Positions 34,279 to 43,425 are shown, counted from the first letter of the stretch. The stretch: DNA of 64,000 nucleotides from an uncultured Lachnospiraceae bacterium (GCA_910576815.1 CAJTKA010000002.1:1-64000); one strand, 5' to 3'. Notes: generated by a model from the sequence alone, not told the origin. Made by a program: numbers and translations.

Positions 34279-34854
34279 ATGCCACCCAAACCAAAAATCA
34301 CAAAAGACATGGTAATAGATGCTGCGTTTACGATCGCCCGCGATACAGGCGCAGAACAAATCAACGCCAGAACCGTATCTGAAAGGTTGAACTGCTCCAC
34401 CCAGCCCGTTATGTACCATTTTGCGACCATCGCGAAATTGAAGCAGGCAGCCTACGCCAAAGCCAATCTCTATCATTCAGAGTACCTACTGAACGTTTCC
34501 GAGTCCAAAGAAGGAATCCTGCTTGGCATCGGCATCAATTATATCCGTTTTGCCGTGGAAGAACCGCATCTGTTCCGCTTTCTGTTTCAATCCGGCTATG
34601 CCGCCGAAAACAGTCTGTTGGAAATGATCGATGCCGAGGAGCTTGCTCCCGTTCTTTCGACCATGCAGAAGGCGATGCATATGAATCTGGCACAGACAAA
34701 GGAGATTTTTATCACACTGTCGATGTTTGTGCACGGCTATGCCAGCATCATCGCCAATCATTCTTTGGAATATGAGGAAGAACTGATCAAGCAGCATCTG
34801 AAACGGGTATATACGGGCGCGGTTCTGGCCGCACAGAAGGAAAATGAGAGATGA
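34279..34854 (+). CDS. TetR/AcrR-family transcriptional regulator
   Basis: A 191-residue one-domain repressor. The N-terminal helix-turn-helix (residues 8-55, ITKDMVIDAAFTIARDTG, then NCSTQPVMYHFATI) is followed by an all-helical ligand and dimer domain like TetR_C_WHG proteins. GAGGGG lies eight bases before the ATG. It overlaps the CPBP protease gene by four bases, so it probably controls that gene and itself through the palindrome upstream. Confidence 0.88.
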   Translation: MPPKPKITKDMVIDAAFTIARDTGAEQINARTVSERLNCSTQPVMYHFATIAKLKQAAYAKANLYHSEYLLNVSESKEGILLGIGINYIRFAVEEPHLFRFLFQSGYAAENSLLEMIDAEELAPVLSTMQKAMHMNLAQTKEIFITLSMFVHGYASIIANHSLEYEEELIKQHLKRVYTGAVLAAQKENER

Positions 34855-35588
34855 AAAAATTATATGAGAAAAATAAATTGACTTTTGCGATTGTCTGGAT
34901 CGTGATTTACTGCTTCGTGCAGTCCCTTGCTAATTCCCTCAACGAAATCATTGGCATTGAATACGCAGCAACCGCTGCTTTCTGTATCTTACAAACCGCT
35001 GTTCTGTTTGTGTTTCTCAAAAAGAACGGCTTATTCGAGCGATACGGGCTTTGCCGCTCTCTGGTTCCCGCCAGTCGTTTTCTCTACTACATACCGCTTA
35101 TCTTACTGGCTACGGGAAATCTCTGGAACGGTATTGCCCTCAACTACTCACCTACCGGTACGGTCTGCCGTATCGTTGCCATGCTCTGCGTCGGATTCCT
35201 TGAGGAAGTGATCTTTCGCGGGTTCCTGTTCAAGGCAATCGCCAAAGAAAGTGTTTCTAAGGCAATCATTATTTCCAGCGTGACCTTTGGCATCGGGCAT
35301 ATCATCAATCTGCTAAACGGCAGCGGCATGACCCTGACGGAAAATCTGTGTCAGGTCATTTTTGCGATTGCGGTCGGCTTCCTGTTTGTCCTGCTGTTTC
35401 ATCGCGGCAACAGCCTGCTCCCCTGCATCCTCACCCACTCTGCCATCAACTCGCTCAGTACCTTTGCCAATGGAGAAGGGTTGTCTAAAGAAATGCATAT
35501 AGTACACTGCCTGATTTTGATTGCGATCACGGTTGCCTACACGCTGGTTCTTGTCAAAATGCTGCCGAAAAAAAATGACGAAAATTAG
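34851..35588 (+). CDS. CPBP-family intramembrane protease (Abi/CaaX-like)
   Basis: A 245-residue membrane protein with about eight helices. The three conserved blocks of the family are present: LEEVIFRGFLF (catalytic Glu pair and Arg), FGIGHIINLL (His) and THSAINSL (His), all in the second half. Bacterial members process peptides or give immunity to bacteriocins; the substrate is unknown here. The ATG overlaps the TetR stop, so expression is under that regulator. A weak CCGCC/GGCGG hairpin follows the stop at about 35596-35617. Confidence 0.88.
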   Translation: MKKLYEKNKLTFAIVWIVIYCFVQSLANSLNEIIGIEYAATAAFCILQTAVLFVFLKKNGLFERYGLCRSLVPASRFLYYIPLILLATGNLWNGIALNYSPTGTVCRIVAMLCVGFLEEVIFRGFLFKAIAKESVSKAIIISSVTFGIGHIINLLNGSGMTLTENLCQVIFAIAVGFLFVLLFHRGNSLLPCILTHSAINSLSTFANGEGLSKEMHIVHCLILIAITVAYTLVLVKMLPKKNDEN

Positions 35589-35787
35589 GAAAATACCGCC
35601 GCAAACATATATGGCGGGCTTTATTAAAGTCTATCGCTACAAAGGTTTTGTATTCATTCTTCCCAAACGCTTCTGCAATGGTAGATTTTCCTATACGTCT
35701 TGCGCCTTCAATCAAAAGCGCTTTACTTCCGTTGCAAGTCTGTTTCCATTCCAGCATTTTATCATATATCTTTCTTTTTATTTCCAT
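35554..35787 (-). pseudogene. AAA-family ATPase (DUF4143 type), only the N terminus left
   Basis: ATG at 35787 behind a GGAGG site reads MEIKRKIYDKMLEWK, then LLIEGARRIGKSTIAEAFGKNEY, the Walker A start of ATPases that usually carry a DUF4143 C-terminal domain and exceed 400 residues. After about 55 residues (AIDFNKARH) similarity ends. The frame runs into the 3' end of the convergent CPBP gene, so at least 340 residues have been lost by deletion. The promoter region with its repeats is still in place. Confidence 0.7.
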
Positions 35788-35803
35788 AGAGCGCCTCCAC
35801 AAT

Positions 35804-35880
35804 ACGCAAAGTATTTTTCTACATATTTCTATATAGTACGCAAAGTAATTTGTGCAAAAATATCCAACAGAACGCAAAGT
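35804..35880 (-). repeat. Three 9-bp direct repeats at exact 34-bp spacing upstream of the ATPase remnant
   Basis: ACGCAAAGT occurs at 35804-35812, 35838-35846 and 35872-35880 (start-to-start 34 and 34). On the strand of the ATPase gene each reads ACTTTGCGT. The following bases are AT-rich in every copy. The nearest copy is 16 bases before the start codon. The array looks like a set of protein-binding sites for autoregulation; there is no fourth copy at either end. Confidence 0.7.
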
Positions 35881-35978
35881 GCATTTTACACCTTTTTCTT
35901 TTTATGTGCAAGGTATCTTTAGTATTTCCTTATTCTTGATAGATACCATAACCTCCTAAAATAAACTACATTTCCCGC

Positions 35979-36004
35979 AAAAAAACAGAGCCGTTTCCGA
36001 CTCT
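35979..36004 (-). terminator. Terminator of the DUF4358 gene
   Basis: On the minus strand AGAGTCG, GAAA tetraloop, CGGCTCT, then G and seven T's. A seven-base stem with one G-T pair. It lies 53 bases after the stop codon at 36057. Confidence 0.85.
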
Positions 36005-36056
36005 ATTTTTTACAAAATCATAATCTGCAAAATGTAATACCTGCCCCTGCCTTAGT

Positions 36057-36563
36057 CTACAGCTTCTGAAACGCCTCATTGAGCGCATACGCCTCATTCT
36101 TGCCGCTCATAATAAAGAAGATCACATTCCCACGGCTCTCAATCAGTGTCGTCTCCGCGCTGACGCAGACCCATTTATCTGGATTGGCATTATCTTTCAG
36201 TGCCTGTTTCGCTGTCTCCACATCCGCATCGTCCACCCGCAGAAGCACGCACTGAAAAGCCGTGGAAGACATCATCGGCATGGAAACCACACCCTCCGTA
36301 TAAGTGATTTCATCCGTGCCAAGAATACTGATTTCCAGATCGTCCGTCAATTCCACCGTCTCAAAACTGTCCAACGCCTCCCGAAACCCTGCGTCTAGCT
36401 GCGCATTTTCATAAAGGGATGCCATAATATCCGTCAGGGAACCCTCCAGATTGTCCGAAGATTCCTTTTTCTCTCCACAGCCCATGCCAAGCATCGTCAC
36501 GAAAACGCAAAGTGTCATAAGTATGAGTTTCTTTCCAATTTTGTCTGAAATCATTTTTTTCAT
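36057..36563 (-). CDS. DUF4358-type lipoprotein
   Basis: A 168-residue exported protein. The ATG at 36563 (MKKMISDKIGKK) has GGGAG nine bases upstream; an ATG eight codons earlier has no clear site. The hydrophobic stretch ends in MLGMGC, a plausible lipobox. The mature domain (YENAQLDAGFREAL, EGVVSMPMMSSTAFQ, VLLRVDDADVETAKQAL) fits the DUF4358 family found in clostridial genomes, whose function is not known. It lies 25 bases after the PIN-domain gene stop in the same direction, ending at a strong terminator. Confidence 0.75.
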   Translation of the reverse strand: MKKMISDKIGKKLILMTLCVFVTMLGMGCGEKKESSDNLEGSLTDIMASLYENAQLDAGFREALDSFETVELTDDLEISILGTDEITYTEGVVSMPMMSSTAFQCVLLRVDDADVETAKQALKDNANPDKWVCVSAETTLIESRGNVIFFIMSGKNEAYALNEAFQKL

Positions 36564-36611
36564 ATACTTAATCTCCCATCTTTTCATCCTGCATATCCTT
36601 TAATATGCGCT

Positions 36612-37205
36612 TTAACTCCCCTTCTTATCCGACAAAAGCGGTTTGATCGCCCTATAAATCCGACTTGACTTCTTATTGTCCTTGCTTGGATATTTCTTTG
36701 TCAACGCATTCATAATGCCCTGCTTCGTTTTATACTGTTGGACGATCTTCAGCACTTCATTTACGCTGACATCCTTTTCTTCCTTGAGAATCTCCTGTAG
36801 TTTTTCCGATAATTTTGCTCGCAGCTCCTGCGTCTCATGGTCATGACTTTTGCCCGAGATATCCGCAATCAGCGTTACCGAAACCCCTCTGCCCTTCCAG
36901 TATCCGCCGAGGATGTCAAAGCCCTTATCCTTGCTGACGATGTAATACTGATCTGCCGTACGGTTAGCGATCAAAAAGCCAAGCTGCGTGGCAAGCTGAA
37001 AATCAAGGGCATTCTTGCTGCCCACATCCACCTTGCAAAACTCGATGGCTGCTTTCGACTCCATGATCCGCCTGTGCTGATCGAAGGAGATGCTGTCTGC
37101 ATTCTTCGAATAGAAAATGCAGACCTGATCATCCTCTCCCAGCAGATGGATCCCGTCCAGTCCGTCCTTTTTTACATTCTCAAAATCTACCAAATAATAA
37201 CTCAT
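36612..37205 (-). CDS. PIN-domain protein (predicted ribonuclease)
   Basis: A 197-residue soluble protein. The first 120 residues resemble a PIN/NYN-like nuclease core: YYLVDFENVK places the first metal-binding Asp at residue 7, NALDFQLATQLG carries another Asp, and YYIVSKDKGFD a third. The C-terminal 70 residues are basic and helical (KIVQQYKTKQGIMNALTKKY), as if for nucleic-acid binding. There is no adjacent antitoxin, so a toxin role is not supported; an RNA-processing role is inference. AAAGGA lies before the start. No operon partner gives a clue. Confidence 0.75.
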   Translation of the reverse strand: MSYYLVDFENVKKDGLDGIHLLGEDDQVCIFYSKNADSISFDQHRRIMESKAAIEFCKVDVGSKNALDFQLATQLGFLIANRTADQYYIVSKDKGFDILGGYWKGRGVSVTLIADISGKSHDHETQELRAKLSEKLQEILKEEKDVSVNEVLKIVQQYKTKQGIMNALTKKYPSKDNKKSSRIYRAIKPLLSDKKGS

Positions 37206-37269
37206 TGCATTCCTTTCTTACTTTGCTTTCACCAGCGCGGGTTCACCGGACTGGCCGCCTGCGTTTCCC

Positions 37270-39510
37270 CTATGTATTACTATGTACCTTATCCTGCGGC
37301 ATCCAGTGCATCATCAGCCTCTCCAATTTCGTCTGATCGATGGGCTTTGCCAGAAAATCATCAAACCCTGCCGCCAGATACTGTTCCTTGGCGCCCATAA
37401 TGGCGTTTGCCGTCAGCATAATGATCGGGGTATCTTTGCAGAGATTATCCTCCATCTCCTTCATCCGCTTCATGGTCTCCATGCCGTCCATCTCCGGCAT
37501 CATGTGATCAAGGAAAATCATATCATAGTGTTTCTGTCTGACATGATCAAGACACTCTCTGCCGCTCCCCACATCCGTGATCTGCACCTTTGTCTGTTTC
37601 AGAAGGCCACAGAAGACCCTTCTGTTGACGCGGTTGTCATCCACCAAAAGGATCTCTCCTTCCGGAGAAGTAAAGCTTGCGCGATAGGAATGTTCTCTGG
37701 CTGCCTTTTTCGCCCGCTCCTGAAAGCTTCCGATCGGTTCCTCACTCATAACCCTCTGCCGCAGATCAAAGAAGAATTTGCTTCCTTCTCCATAGACGCT
37801 CTCTACCCGCAGATCGGTATCCATCAGCTTCAATAGCTGCAAGGAAATGTTCATGCCAAGTCCCGTACCCTCAATATCACGGTTTTTCTCCTCATCAATG
37901 CGCTCAAAGGCTGAAAAAAGCTTGGGGATATCTTCCTGTTTGATACCAATGCCAGTATCCCGCACCGCAAAATGCAGGATCACATCCGCACCGTCACGGT
38001 CTCCCGCTACCTCAAAAGTGACCGTCCCCTTACGGGTATATTTGACTGCATTGGTCAATAAATTACTGAGCACCTGACGAATACGCAAATCGTCACCGTA
38101 AAGCTTTGAAGGCAACGCCGAATCCACCGACACATCAAACATAAGCCCTTTTTCCTGTGCCCGCAGGGAAAACATATTATACAGATCGTTTAACATACTG
38201 TTGAATTCATACTCTGCCGGCACGATCTCCATCTTACCCGACTCGATTTTAGAAAAGTCCAAAATATCATTGATGATACCGAGGAGCGCATGCGCCGAGG
38301 ACTTGATATCCATGGAGTATTTTTTCACGTCCTCCTCGTTCGATTCCCGAAGCACCATCTCATTCATACCAAGCACCGCATTGATCGGCGTCCTGATTTC
38401 GTGGGACATTCTCGCCAAAAACTCGGACTTTGCTCTGTTTGCCTTTTCCGCATTCGCCTTTAACAGCTGCATCTGCTCGATCTGCTTGCGGCTCTGCGTA
38501 ATATCCAAAAACACGATGGCATAACCGGCAAGCGCACGATTATTCCAAATTTTATTGGCATGTACTTCAAAATGATGGTTACAGCTGATATGTTCAAAAT
38601 AATTGTCGGCTATAAAAACATCCCGCAGATTTTCTCTGCAGATGCGCTCTCCTTTATGGAAATTTGCAAGGGTTCTGAACAATTCTTTCGCCTTATCGTT
38701 AGCCTCCACAAAACCGCCGTCTGCATCCACGATCAACACAGCCTCATCCAATGTGCGGATGATTTCCTCATGTGCCGAAACAGCAATGTCAAAGATATGA
38801 TAAAAGATAATCACGATACCAAACAATATAATGCCAAGCGCTTCAAATGCCGGCACAGCGTCATAACCTTCGATCCACTGAAAGAGATCGCATATAAATC
38901 CGGGAATTGGAAATATACTGCAAATTCCCAGCGCAATCAGGTTAACATTCCACTTGCCCTTTCCCGTCCGCCTGTTCGCCAGGATCGTCATGGTCAGACA
39001 CCCGATCATATGAATCAGCATATGTACATAGAAAACATAGTGCAAAGGACCTTTTTCCAGAATCAGATGGGGGAACAGCCCCTCCGTCACAAACGATACC
39101 CGCGTATAATAAAGGGGCGTGTAACGATATCCCCAGATACAAAGGAGGGCAAAGGTATCCAGCAGAAACATTGCCGCCTCCACCTTCGCCGGAATCCGAT
39201 AACCGCAATAAGTCGCCACAAAGATAAAAAGGAAGGTGCTGATATAAACGCCTCCCATAAATTCCACCCGCACGGCGATCATTGCCTCTCCGATATCCCT
39301 TGACAACATCTCCAAAAGATATCCTGCATTTTGAATCGCACCAAAAAAACCAATACAGAGCATCAGCTTAGAAAGCACGCTTTCACGTTGCCTCGACATC
39401 AGGATGATAAAGAAAAAGCACCCCAACACCATCAATATTTGAAAAATAACCAAACCTTCATACATACCGTTTTTCGTCCCAATAATTGATGAATAGGAGA
39501 AATTCCTCAT
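37270..39510 (-). CDS. Hybrid histidine kinase with seven-helix membrane sensor, PAS and receiver domains
   Basis: 746 residues from ATG 39510 (MRNFSYSS; AGGAGA ten bases upstream). Seven membrane helices (about residues 15-225) form a 7TM-type sensor. A PAS domain (about 235-350), a HisKA box with the phospho-acceptor H370 in ARMSHEIRTP, an HATPase domain (DTGIGI, GTGLGM) and a receiver with D668 in FLDHMMP follow. There is no DNA-binding output, so signal must pass to another protein. It starts 46 bases after the CotF-like gene and is probably co-transcribed with it. Confidence 0.9.
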   Translation of the reverse strand: MRNFSYSSIIGTKNGMYEGLVIFQILMVLGCFFFIILMSRQRESVLSKLMLCIGFFGAIQNAGYLLEMLSRDIGEAMIAVRVEFMGGVYISTFLFIFVATYCGYRIPAKVEAAMFLLDTFALLCIWGYRYTPLYYTRVSFVTEGLFPHLILEKGPLHYVFYVHMLIHMIGCLTMTILANRRTGKGKWNVNLIALGICSIFPIPGFICDLFQWIEGYDAVPAFEALGIILFGIVIIFYHIFDIAVSAHEEIIRTLDEAVLIVDADGGFVEANDKAKELFRTLANFHKGERICRENLRDVFIADNYFEHISCNHHFEVHANKIWNNRALAGYAIVFLDITQSRKQIEQMQLLKANAEKANRAKSEFLARMSHEIRTPINAVLGMNEMVLRESNEEDVKKYSMDIKSSAHALLGIINDILDFSKIESGKMEIVPAEYEFNSMLNDLYNMFSLRAQEKGLMFDVSVDSALPSKLYGDDLRIRQVLSNLLTNAVKYTRKGTVTFEVAGDRDGADVILHFAVRDTGIGIKQEDIPKLFSAFERIDEEKNRDIEGTGLGMNISLQLLKLMDTDLRVESVYGEGSKFFFDLRQRVMSEEPIGSFQERAKKAAREHSYRASFTSPEGEILLVDDNRVNRRVFCGLLKQTKVQITDVGSGRECLDHVRQKHYDMIFLDHMMPEMDGMETMKRMKEMEDNLCKDTPIIMLTANAIMGAKEQYLAAGFDDFLAKPIDQTKLERLMMHWMPQDKVHSNT

Positions 39511-39556
39511 AAGAAGAATCTCTCCTGTTCCTGTCAGATTCCCCGACGATCGGCGC

Positions 39557-40015
39557 CTACGCCATCGCATTTACCTGTTTATACTTATAGAGCATCTCGG
39601 CATGGTTCTGCTCCTCGATCTGAATGTCGGCAAGCAGTTTTCTCAAGCCGGAGTTGTCACAGGAAAAGACATTGGTATTGTACTCACTCGAAACCAGCTT
39701 TTCCGTGCCGATGCAATCCGTGGCAAGGAAGCAGTCGTGCTCCTTGTCCGCTGCGTTTGCGCCATCCTTGTATGTGCCCTTCGGCGCATAATCCTTACCC
39801 TGCGAATCATTGCAGTCGCAGCCCGGCACATTGCCGTGAAGCGCCTGCCCGATCGACTGATAATGCTTCTGCTCATCCTGCTGCAATGTGCGGAACAGGC
39901 TCTGCAGCTCCGTATCCCTCGCTTGTGCAGCGTACTTCTCGTACTTTGTGATACAGGACTTTTCCTGTGTCTGCAAGTCGCGCAATGCTGTTGTCTCTTT
40001 TTCCGTCAGTATCAT
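39557..40015 (-). CDS. CotF-like spore coat/ferritin-like helical protein
   Basis: A 152-residue protein with two helical halves. The first reads LTEKETTALRDLQTQEKSC and EYEKYAAQARD-like helices. The second is LRKLLADIQIEEQNHAEMLYKY, with E and H spaced as in ferritin-like bundles (EEQNH; QQDEQKH). Between them is a Cys- and Gly-containing loop (PGCDCNDSQGK). The pattern matches CotF/spore-coat-associated proteins of clostridia. Whether it binds metal or joins the coat is not shown. AAAGGAG lies eight bases before the ATG. Confidence 0.7.
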   Translation of the reverse strand: MILTEKETTALRDLQTQEKSCITKYEKYAAQARDTELQSLFRTLQQDEQKHYQSIGQALHGNVPGCDCNDSQGKDYAPKGTYKDGANAADKEHDCFLATDCIGTEKLVSSEYNTNVFSCDNSGLRKLLADIQIEEQNHAEMLYKYKQVNAMA

Positions 40016-40134
40016 GGTCTATACTCCTTTCTTTTGGCGGTGCAGCAGTATGCAAAACCATACACTCTCTGCCGTCCTCTGATACCGAGTATTGCCATTT
40101 TCACAAAAATCCATTCACGAACACTTTGCTATTT

Positions 40135-40163
40135 ATTATACACGCTTCTGCAGGGGAACACAA
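40135..40163 (-). promoter_or_regulatory. Promoter of the CotF-like gene
   Basis: On the minus strand TTGTGT, 17 bases, TATAAT. It lies in the gap after the upstream secreted-protein gene; the leader is about 115 bases. Confidence 0.55.
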
Positions 40164-40169
40164 GGAAAT

Positions 40170-41612
40170 CTATCGGCATTTGATCATTCGCGGGAACAAT
40201 GTCCCCATATTATAGTCAATCTCCAAAATATAGGCCGGCTTATCCGCGATCCTGCCATCCCGGTCCTCATAAATATAATAGTATTCCAGCTTACCGTGGG
40301 TAAAGTAACCTTCTTCAAAGCTCACCCGCTCATGCACATCATAATAACCGGCCATATGCCGCAATGTAGTCATAAACACCTGATGTGAATGATAGTATTC
40401 CCTGTAATACAGCGTGCCGTCCTCCCGATAAGCAAATTCTATGCGCAGGATATCCTGCATCTCATCCTCCATCAACCATCCCTCGACCCTTCCTCTGGAC
40501 ACAAAAAGCTCTGGCTTCCCGAAGGCATTGTACTCTATATGTTCCTCGTAATCTTTCACATTTTCCCGTTCTTCCCCTGTCGTACCATACACTGACCGGA
40601 AGGTATACGGATCGCCGCCGTTCCATTCCACCTCAGGGACCCAACACAGGGTAAAAGCCTGATCTGTATAGACCAAACCGCACGCCTGCTCCCGGACTTC
40701 ATCCATGTATAATTCCAATTTCAATTTGCCGCTCCCATCAAAATACTGGTACACAGGTTCGCTATCCCCAAACCCGAAGTCTGTAAGAAGCGCCTCCCGG
40801 CTCTCATATTCTTCCGTATGCCATGAAGGATAGTCTTTCAGATAATTCCTCACATGCTCATAACCGTTATAAGCAACAGTCTCCTCCTCCTGAGGCTCCG
40901 GTTCTTCTCCGACCCATGTATGAATCGTATTCGTCTCTCCGTAACCCAATGATGGCGGGCGGCCATCCCATAAAAGGGAGTCAAAATATTTTTTATTTAC
41001 AGGATCTCCATTTGCATCCAGCCGCGGGCGGCCTATAAAAATATACTGATTCTCGGTTTCATCCCAGATTTTTAGCTTTGTCGTGTCTTTCCAAAATATA
41101 TAACTTCTCACCTTCTCTACAGTACGGCTCTTGCCATTCAAATGATAAAGATCCTTTTGAAAAACTTCTTCATCTTCCGCCAACGTAAGCATGGCTGATC
41201 CACGGCACTCCTCATATCTTGGTATGTCGATGGGCTTTCTGGAAAACATCCCGTCCTGCCAAATCAACAAAAGCCCCCTATCGCCGCCATCAGAAAATAT
41301 TTCAAGATCATGCCTGGACATATACGCCAGTCCGTCATAAGAAAACGTGACAGGCTCTGTCAGCCTCCCGCAAAAGATCTTCTGTATGACCTTTCCATCT
41401 CCGTCATAATGAAGCAATTCATAAGTATTCTGCCCTTCCTCTAGAGCTGCCAGAGCCAGCCCGTGCTCCTTTTCCTCGCCACAGAAAGGAAAGTCTATGG
41501 GAATTTCCATTTTCTCATCCTGCGGCGTCTCCCCATTGCTGGCACTAACCATAACGCAAAAAAGTAACAGACACAACAAAAGTACCTCTGCAAAAGCATA
41601 CCGACTCCTCAT
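40170..41612 (-). CDS. Secreted protein of unknown function
   Basis: 480 residues from ATG 41612 (MRSRYAFAEVLL), with GGGGGAG upstream. A signal peptide (about residues 1-25, ending near MVSASNG) is followed by a globular, aromatic-rich mature part with many short beta segments of the type YxDGxGKLxLELY (for example YQYFDGSGKLKLELY). These resemble text-like YD-repeat or MORN-like strands, but I cannot assign a family. Charge is strongly acidic. It stands alone, divergent from the PAS-GGDEF-EAL gene. Confidence 0.65.
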   Translation of the reverse strand: MRSRYAFAEVLLLCLLLFCVMVSASNGETPQDEKMEIPIDFPFCGEEKEHGLALAALEEGQNTYELLHYDGDGKVIQKIFCGRLTEPVTFSYDGLAYMSRHDLEIFSDGGDRGLLLIWQDGMFSRKPIDIPRYEECRGSAMLTLAEDEEVFQKDLYHLNGKSRTVEKVRSYIFWKDTTKLKIWDETENQYIFIGRPRLDANGDPVNKKYFDSLLWDGRPPSLGYGETNTIHTWVGEEPEPQEEETVAYNGYEHVRNYLKDYPSWHTEEYESREALLTDFGFGDSEPVYQYFDGSGKLKLELYMDEVREQACGLVYTDQAFTLCWVPEVEWNGGDPYTFRSVYGTTGEERENVKDYEEHIEYNAFGKPELFVSRGRVEGWLMEDEMQDILRIEFAYREDGTLYYREYYHSHQVFMTTLRHMAGYYDVHERVSFEEGYFTHGKLEYYYIYEDRDGRIADKPAYILEIDYNMGTLFPRMIKCR

Positions 41613-41655
41613 AAGCTCTCTCCCCCGATTCAAGCCACTCTCTTGTTTTCTCTGA

Positions 41656-41684
41656 TTTCCATTTTACCAAATCTGTGGTAAAAT
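41656..41684 (+). promoter_or_regulatory. Promoter with internal palindrome ahead of the PAS-GGDEF-EAL gene
   Basis: TTTCCA, 17 bases, TAAAAT. ATTTTACCA (41661-41669) and TGGTAAAAT (41676-41684) are exact inverted repeats filling the spacer and -10 box, a typical place for a repressor. The bound protein is unknown. Confidence 0.45.
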
Positions 41685-41744
41685 AGTACCATTAAAAGCC
41701 ACTTTTTAACAGATTTTCACTTTCCTTGAAAGGAGTCCCCGCAT

Positions 41745-43382
41745 ATGGCACATGATATTTTGAAGAACGAACTGTTTGAATCCTTTGCAAACGCGTCTGA
41801 CAATATTTATATCTATGTCTGCGATATGCAGTCCGATTTGTCCCGCTGGTCAAAAAACAGTGTGGACTACTTTGGTCTGGAAGGAGAATACATAGAGGAA
41901 GCCGGTCCCAAATGGATGGAACATATTCATCCTGATGACCGTGCCGCGTACCTCAAAGATATCGAAGCCGTCTTTTCCGGTGCCTCCACCCGTCACAGCT
42001 GCCAGTACCGCGCAAAAAATAAATATGGCAGCTATGTCTGGCTGGAATGCAAAGGCAGCGTGATTTCTGACGACAACGGAACTCCTCTTGTCTTTGCAGG
42101 GCTAATGACGCGGCTGGACAACCAGAATAAATATGACCCGCTCACCCTTCTATTGACTGGCTATGAAATGCAAAAATACGACTTTACCACTGGAAAAGGC
42201 GCCATCCTTCTGCTTGGCATCAATGCCTTTCGCAAAATCAATAATACGAACGGCTTTCTCTATGGCAACAAAGTGCTGGTGGCACTTTCTGAATGCCTGG
42301 AGCAGTACGCTGACAAAGAAGACCGGGTTTACCGTCTGCAGGGCGACGAGTTTATTATTTTGTCTCCTAACGGTTCTAAGTCGGAATTGAATAAGCTCTT
42401 TGAAAAAGTGAACGATTACTGCATGAATATCCGAGGTCTCAAAAGTTTTTCCGTCTCCGCCGGACTTGTGTCTTATCCTGAGGACGGAACGGATTTCAAT
42501 ACACTAATGAGTAATCTGGAGCACTCTCTGGAATATGCCAAAGAACAAAAAAGCGGGTGGATCGCGGAATTTTCAGAAAAGATCTCTCAGCGCCATCTGC
42601 GGATCAGCCGGCTCCACGAAGCGCTGACCCAGAGCATCCATAATCATTTTGAGGGCTTTGAACTGTATTTCCAGCCCATATTGGACGCCAAGACCAAAAA
42701 AATCGTAGAGTGCGAATCCCTGCTGCGCTGGAAAACGCCTGAAATACCGGATGCCACTCCCTATGAATTTATCAAGATTTTAGAAGACAGCGGCGAGATC
42801 CGCGAGGTTGGTTTCTGGGTCATGGAGGAAGCTCTGCGCCATGCCGCTTTGTGGCAGAAAAAATATCATGACATCAGCGTAAGCTTTAATGTCTCCTACA
42901 TCCAGCTTCTGGACGGCGAATTTATTGATAAACTGATTGCAAAAGCAAAGGAATTAGAGGTCGACCCCAGATTTGTGATGGTAGAGCTAACAGAAAGCTG
43001 CAATGCCGACGATACGAAGATGCTCTCCTGCCAATTTGATAAACTGCAAAAGCTTGGTTTTAAAATCGCCATGGACGATTTCGGAACAGAATACGCCTCT
43101 TTTGGGCTGCTCCACGACGTTACCATGGATGTGCTGAAAATCGATCAGAAATTCGTGCGCGGCCTGATCCGTGAAGGCAATATGACCGATATGGCCATTA
43201 TTGAAAACGTGGTAAATATGTGCCGTCAGCTTTCGATCCAGACCGTGGCAGAGGGGATCGAAACCGAAGAAATCCAGGATATCATCCGCAGTATCGGTGT
43301 TACCTATCTGCAGGGATTCCTATATTCTAAGCCTGTGCCTGCGAGTGCGTTTGAACGGATGATCGAGGAACAGCAGTCCTGA
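41745..43382 (+). CDS. PAS-GGDEF-EAL c-di-GMP phosphodiesterase with altered GGDEF motif
   Basis: 545 residues with no membrane helix. A PAS domain (about 10-125) is followed by a GGDEF-fold domain (about 130-280) whose signature is QGDEF instead of GGDEF. An EAL domain (about 295-540) follows, with ESLLRW, LTES, MDDFGTEYASF and the late TVAEGIETEE-type motif intact. This suggests c-di-GMP breakdown, with the first domain as a GTP-binding or regulatory part; that split is inference. AAAGGAG lies nine bases before the start. It has its own promoter. Confidence 0.87.
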   Translation: MAHDILKNELFESFANASDNIYIYVCDMQSDLSRWSKNSVDYFGLEGEYIEEAGPKWMEHIHPDDRAAYLKDIEAVFSGASTRHSCQYRAKNKYGSYVWLECKGSVISDDNGTPLVFAGLMTRLDNQNKYDPLTLLLTGYEMQKYDFTTGKGAILLLGINAFRKINNTNGFLYGNKVLVALSECLEQYADKEDRVYRLQGDEFIILSPNGSKSELNKLFEKVNDYCMNIRGLKSFSVSAGLVSYPEDGTDFNTLMSNLEHSLEYAKEQKSGWIAEFSEKISQRHLRISRLHEALTQSIHNHFEGFELYFQPILDAKTKKIVECESLLRWKTPEIPDATPYEFIKILEDSGEIREVGFWVMEEALRHAALWQKKYHDISVSFNVSYIQLLDGEFIDKLIAKAKELEVDPRFVMVELTESCNADDTKMLSCQFDKLQKLGFKIAMDDFGTEYASFGLLHDVTMDVLKIDQKFVRGLIREGNMTDMAIIENVVNMCRQLSIQTVAEGIETEEIQDIIRSIGVTYLQGFLYSKPVPASAFERMIEEQQS

Positions 43383-43386
43383 TACC

Positions 43387-43425
43387 TGAGGAGATTTTCA
43401 CCGCCTATCCCCGAAAATCTCCTCA
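43387..43425. repeat. Perfect 13-bp inverted repeat at the convergent gene ends
   Basis: TGAGGAGATTTTC (43387-43399) and GAAAATCTCCTCA (43413-43425), loop 13 bases. The second arm is also the coding sequence for the last residues (EEIF) of the minus-strand gene. No T run on either side, so termination is uncertain. Confidence 0.6.

Noticed and set aside
35804..35880. The three equally spaced repeats as a minimal CRISPR array
   Set aside because: Repeat units are only nine bases, flanks are AT-rich non-unique sequence and no cas gene is near; they fit operator sites better.
36612..37205. PIN-domain gene as the toxin of a toxin-antitoxin pair
   Set aside because: No small antitoxin gene precedes or overlaps it, and the protein has an extra C-terminal domain unlike VapC toxins.
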